A stretch of 64,000 nt of DNA from assembly GCF_019801175.1 (NCBI RefSeq), contig NZ_JAHVJR010000001.1:1798001-1862000 (forward strand). Direction: 5' to 3'. The notes under the pieces are model-generated. The model did no database searches. It saw nothing but the letters and a program-made list of their open reading frames with translations, and had not been told where the DNA came from. This stretch comes from Vannielia litorea. GTDB lineage: Bacteria > Pseudomonadota > Alphaproteobacteria > Rhodobacterales > Rhodobacteraceae. The position numbers and the translations under genes are program-made. Within the stretch, counting starts at the first letter, position 1. Each line of letters opens with the position of its first letter. Shown piece after piece: positions 61,703-64,000 of the stretch.

Positions 61703-62720
61703 CGGCGGCCTCCAGCCCGGCCTGCGCCAGCCCTGGCACGAGGCGGCCCAGTTGGAGGCCCTTTTCCGGGTTGGAGGCATTGCCATCGAGCGCGCGCTTT
61801 TTCACGCCTTGCAGGATGCCCGCCATGCGGAAGTTGGCGAAGGCGAGGTAGAAGCCGAAGTCGGGGATGCCGGGAATGTTGCGGCGGGCGCAGTAGGCAT
61901 CGATGAAGGCCTGATCCTCGGGCAAGCCGTGGACGGCACGGTCGAGCCCGGCAAGCCCCCTGCCCTCCGGCCCCGGCGGGCGCTGCCATTGCATGATGAC
62001 CTGTGCGAGATCGGCGTAGGGGTGGCCGAGGGTTGAGAGCTCCCAATCGAGCACGGCGGTGATCCGGGGGGCGTCCGGGGTGAAGAGCATGTTGTCGAGC
62101 CGGTAGTCGCCGTGAGTGAGGCAGATCTGGCCGTCATCATCGGGCACGTGGGTGTCGAGCCATGTGATGAGCGCGTCCATCGCCTCGATCGTTTCGGTCT
62201 CGGAGGCGCGGTATTGGGTGGTCCAGCGGTCGATCTGGCGGCGGTAGTAGTTGCCGGCGCGTCCGAAGTCCTCGAGGCCGGTGGCGGCGAGGTCGACGTT
62301 GTGGATGGCGGCGAGGACGCGGTTCATCTCGTCAAACATCGGGCCGCGCTCGGAGTGGGAGAGCTCGGGCAGGTGTGGCTCGTTGAAGTGGCGGCCCTGC
62401 ACGTGCTCCATCAGGTAGAACTCGGAGCCGATGACCGCGGGGTCGTCGCAATAGGCGATCATCTGGGCGACGGGCACGGCGGTGGCCGCGAGGGCGGATT
62501 GGACGCGGTATTCACGGTCCACCGCGTGGGCGGATTTGAGGAGCTTGCCGGGAGGCTTGCGGCGCAGGACGAGCGGGCCTTGCGGGGTGGTCAGGCGGAA
62601 GGTCGGGTTGGACTGGCCGGTGGGGAATTTTTGCGCTGTGACGGGGCCGGTGTGGCCGGGTGCGTTGGCCTCGATCCAGACGGAAACGGCCGCGGTATCA
62701 AGGGTTTGTGCGTCGGTCAT
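61695..62720 (-). CDS. Aminoglycoside-phosphotransferase-like kinase (ACAD10/11-associated type)
   Basis: Protein of 341 aa with the APH kinase fold: FPTGQSNPTFRLTTPQGPLVLRRKPPGKLLKSAHAVDREYRVQSAL (nucleotide-binding lobe), catalytic loop CLTHGDYRLDNMLF and metal-binding VLDWELSTLGHPYADLA. This type is fused to acyl-CoA dehydrogenase in ACAD10/11, which phosphorylates 4-hydroxyacyl-CoAs before dehydration. The acyl-CoA dehydrogenase gene at 63352 and phosphatase between them fit such a role; antibiotic resistance is not suggested. Confidence 0.9.
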   Translation of the reverse strand: MTDAQTLDTAAVSVWIEANAPGHTGPVTAQKFPTGQSNPTFRLTTPQGPLVLRRKPPGKLLKSAHAVDREYRVQSALAATAVPVAQMIAYCDDPAVIGSEFYLMEHVQGRHFNEPHLPELSHSERGPMFDEMNRVLAAIHNVDLAATGLEDFGRAGNYYRRQIDRWTTQYRASETETIEAMDALITWLDTHVPDDDGQICLTHGDYRLDNMLFTPDAPRITAVLDWELSTLGHPYADLAQVIMQWQRPPGPEGRGLAGLDRAVHGLPEDQAFIDAYCARRNIPGIPDFGFYLAFANFRMAGILQGVKKRALDGNASNPEKGLQLGRLVPGLAQAGLEAAGG

Positions 62721-63352
62721 GAGAAGGTCAGCATGTGGGCTGCCTCCGCGTCGATATGGGGCGTTTCGTTGAAGCCGGTGAGGAAGGTGGCGCTGCCGGT
62801 GCAGAGGATGCGGGAGACGGCGCAGTTTTTCATCTGGAGTTGCAGGTCGATCATGGTGCGGGCGGGGGCATCGACGGCGGCGGCGAGCATGCGGCAGATG
62901 GCGCCGCCGGAGGAGACGCAGAGAACGGGGCCGTCGTGGGTGGCCATTTGCGCCTGAGCCGACATCACGCGGGCGGTGAAGGCCTCAAAGCTCTCTGGTT
63001 CGGTGATCTCGCCTGCCTGCCATGCGATGACGGCCTCGCGGAGGCGGCGGAAATGGGCCTTGCGGTCTGACGGGACGCCGCCGCCGAAGGCCGCGAGCAA
63101 CGCCTTGCTGTCGAATTCGTTGAGGCCATCTTGGACGGTGGCCTCGGGCAGGTCGAGGGTGGCGGCGATGCCCTCCAGCGTCTCGCGATGCCGCCGCATG
63201 GCGCCACGGTAGACGGCCACGGGCCGCACGCCCTGACGGGCGAGAGCCTCGCCCAGCGCGCGGCTCTGCGCATGGCCGAGGTCTGACAACACGTCATAAT
63301 CCGCCGCCCCGAAAGAGGCCTGTGCGTGGCGGATGAGGAGGAGTTCGGCCAC
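62717..63352 (-). CDS. Histidine phosphatase family protein
   Basis: Protein of 211 aa. The phosphoglycerate-mutase-like catalytic motif is LLLIRHAQASFG (RHA form of RHG with the nucleophile His), followed by DLGHAQSRALGEAL, YRGAMRRHRETLEG and VLCVSSGGAICRML, the last position where a second catalytic His is often seen and here is Ser. Start GTG 63352 overlaps the stop of the acyl-CoA dehydrogenase gene as TAGTG. It may work on a phosphorylated acyl-CoA intermediate; this is inference. Confidence 0.85.
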   Translation of the reverse strand: MAELLLIRHAQASFGAADYDVLSDLGHAQSRALGEALARQGVRPVAVYRGAMRRHRETLEGIAATLDLPEATVQDGLNEFDSKALLAAFGGGVPSDRKAHFRRLREAVIAWQAGEITEPESFEAFTARVMSAQAQMATHDGPVLCVSSGGAICRMLAAAVDAPARTMIDLQLQMKNCAVSRILCTGSATFLTGFNETPHIDAEAAHMLTFS

Positions 63353-64000
63353 TAGATCTTCTCGTTGGAGTATTTCCGCAACTCGGCGCGGGCGACCTGG
63401 CGGCGGTGCACCGCGTCGGGCCCATCGGCAAAGCGCAGGGTGCGGATTTTCGTCCACATCGCGGCGAGCGGGGTGTCTTGGCTGATGCCGGAGCCGCCGT
63501 GGACCTGCATGGCCTCGTCGACGACCTTGAGCGCCATCAATGGGGCGACGACCTTGATCTGGCTGATCCACGGCTGAGCGGCGCGGGTGCCTTGCGTGTC
63601 CATCATCCAGGCCGCCTTGAGGCAGAGCAGGCGCGCTTGCTCAATCTCCATGCGGCAGTTGGCGATGATGTCGTAGTTGGCGCCGAGGTCGACCAGCTTT
63701 TTCTTGAAGGCCTCGCGAGTCATGGCGCGTTTGCAGAAGAGCTCCAGCGCCTTCTCGGCCTGGCCGATAGCGCGCATGCAATGGTGAATACGGCCCGGCC
63801 CGAGGCGGCCTTGGGCGACCTCGAAGCCACGGCCCCGACCGAGGATCAGGTCTTCGCCTTTCACCTTCACGTTGGTGAACCGGATGTGCATGTGGCCGTG
63901 GGGCGCATCATCGTGGCCGAAGACGTGCATGGGGCGGAGGATTTCGATGCCGGGGCTGTCGGCGGGCAGGACGAACATGGAGTGCCGCGCGTGCTTGTCG
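63352..64000 (-). CDS. Acyl-CoA dehydrogenase, ACAD11-like (C-terminal part, cut by window edge)
   Basis: About 215 residues of the C-terminal half of an acyl-CoA dehydrogenase: LPADSPGIEILRPMHVFGHDDAPHGHMHIRFTNVKV, RGRGFEVAQGRLGPGRIHHCMRAIGQAEKALELFCKRA, and VVDEAMQVHGGSGISQDTPLAAMWTKIRTLRFADGPDAVHRRQVARAEL. The pattern matches the ACAD10/11 subfamily. The reading frame continues beyond base 64000. It heads a run with the histidine phosphatase, APH-like kinase and SDR. Confidence 0.9.
   Translation of the reverse strand, partial: DKHARHSMFVLPADSPGIEILRPMHVFGHDDAPHGHMHIRFTNVKVKGEDLILGRGRGFEVAQGRLGPGRIHHCMRAIGQAEKALELFCKRAMTREAFKKKLVDLGANYDIIANCRMEIEQARLLCLKAAWMMDTQGTRAAQPWISQIKVVAPLMALKVVDEAMQVHGGSGISQDTPLAAMWTKIRTLRFADGPDAVHRRQVARAELRKYSNEKI

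Noticed and set aside
61695..62720. The APH-like protein as an antibiotic-resistance determinant.
   Set aside because: Its neighbours and N-terminal pattern match the ACAD10/11-associated kinases of acyl-CoA metabolism.

Overview
The window looks like a chromosomal segment of a high-GC alphaproteobacterium of the Rhodobacterales (Roseobacter group). The grounds are gene content typical of that group: heterotetrameric sarcosine oxidase, DUF1203 and DUF3572 proteins, an iolC-DUF2090 fusion, a PleD-type cyclase, an MttB-family methyltransferase without pyrrolysine, and TAXI-TRAP transport. The species cannot be named. Both ends cut through genes.

Layout. 1-3.9 kb (-): sarcosine oxidase operon soxB-X1-X2-soxD-soxA, where X1 and X2 are two related exported proteins lodged between soxB and soxD. 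4.1-6.1 kb: a DUF1203 protein and a glutamate dehydrogenase. 6.7-12.7 kb (+): three tandem TadG-like von Willebrand proteins and two TadE-like pseudopilins, ended by a strong terminator. 12.8-23.3 kb: small housekeeping and accessory genes (pirin, a TetR regulator with a palindromic operator, homoserine dehydrogenase, an exported CHAT peptidase with an exported partner, glpX, recJ, a P-loop kinase), then tRNA-Glu. 23.4-30 kb: an M50-like peptidase, an H-NOX/diguanylate cyclase pair, an MttB-like methyltransferase, a HAD phosphatase and a second diguanylate cyclase. 30-32.5 kb: argE, a LysR regulator and a 70-residue orphan.

32.5-46.8 kb is mostly sugar catabolism: an inositol operon iolC-D-E-(66 aa membrane protein)-(PhyH dioxygenase)-B, a divergent Gfo/Idh/MocA dehydrogenase, and a YtfQRT-YjfF-type sugar ABC importer with its GntR regulator. 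47.0-48.6 kb holds an isolated contractile-tail sheath gene and tube gene. 48.6-64 kb is a CoA-thioester catabolic region: acyl-CoA ligase and a ThDP enzyme facing a TAXI-TRAP importer, a PimF-like bifunctional beta-oxidation enzyme and a PimC/PimD-like acyl-CoA dehydrogenase pair; then PaaI thioesterase, IclR regulator, SDR, APH-like kinase, histidine phosphatase and another acyl-CoA dehydrogenase.

The observations most worth following up are: two copies of a four-unit ATGCAC array with an exact 11-bp period, 19.6 kb apart and inverted; an H-NOX protein that has lost its heme-ligating histidine and most of the YxSxR motif but is still coupled to an intact GGDEF partner; the orphan sheath-tube pair; the exported CHAT peptidase with its translationally coupled partner; and the paralogous exported proteins inside the sarcosine oxidase operon.
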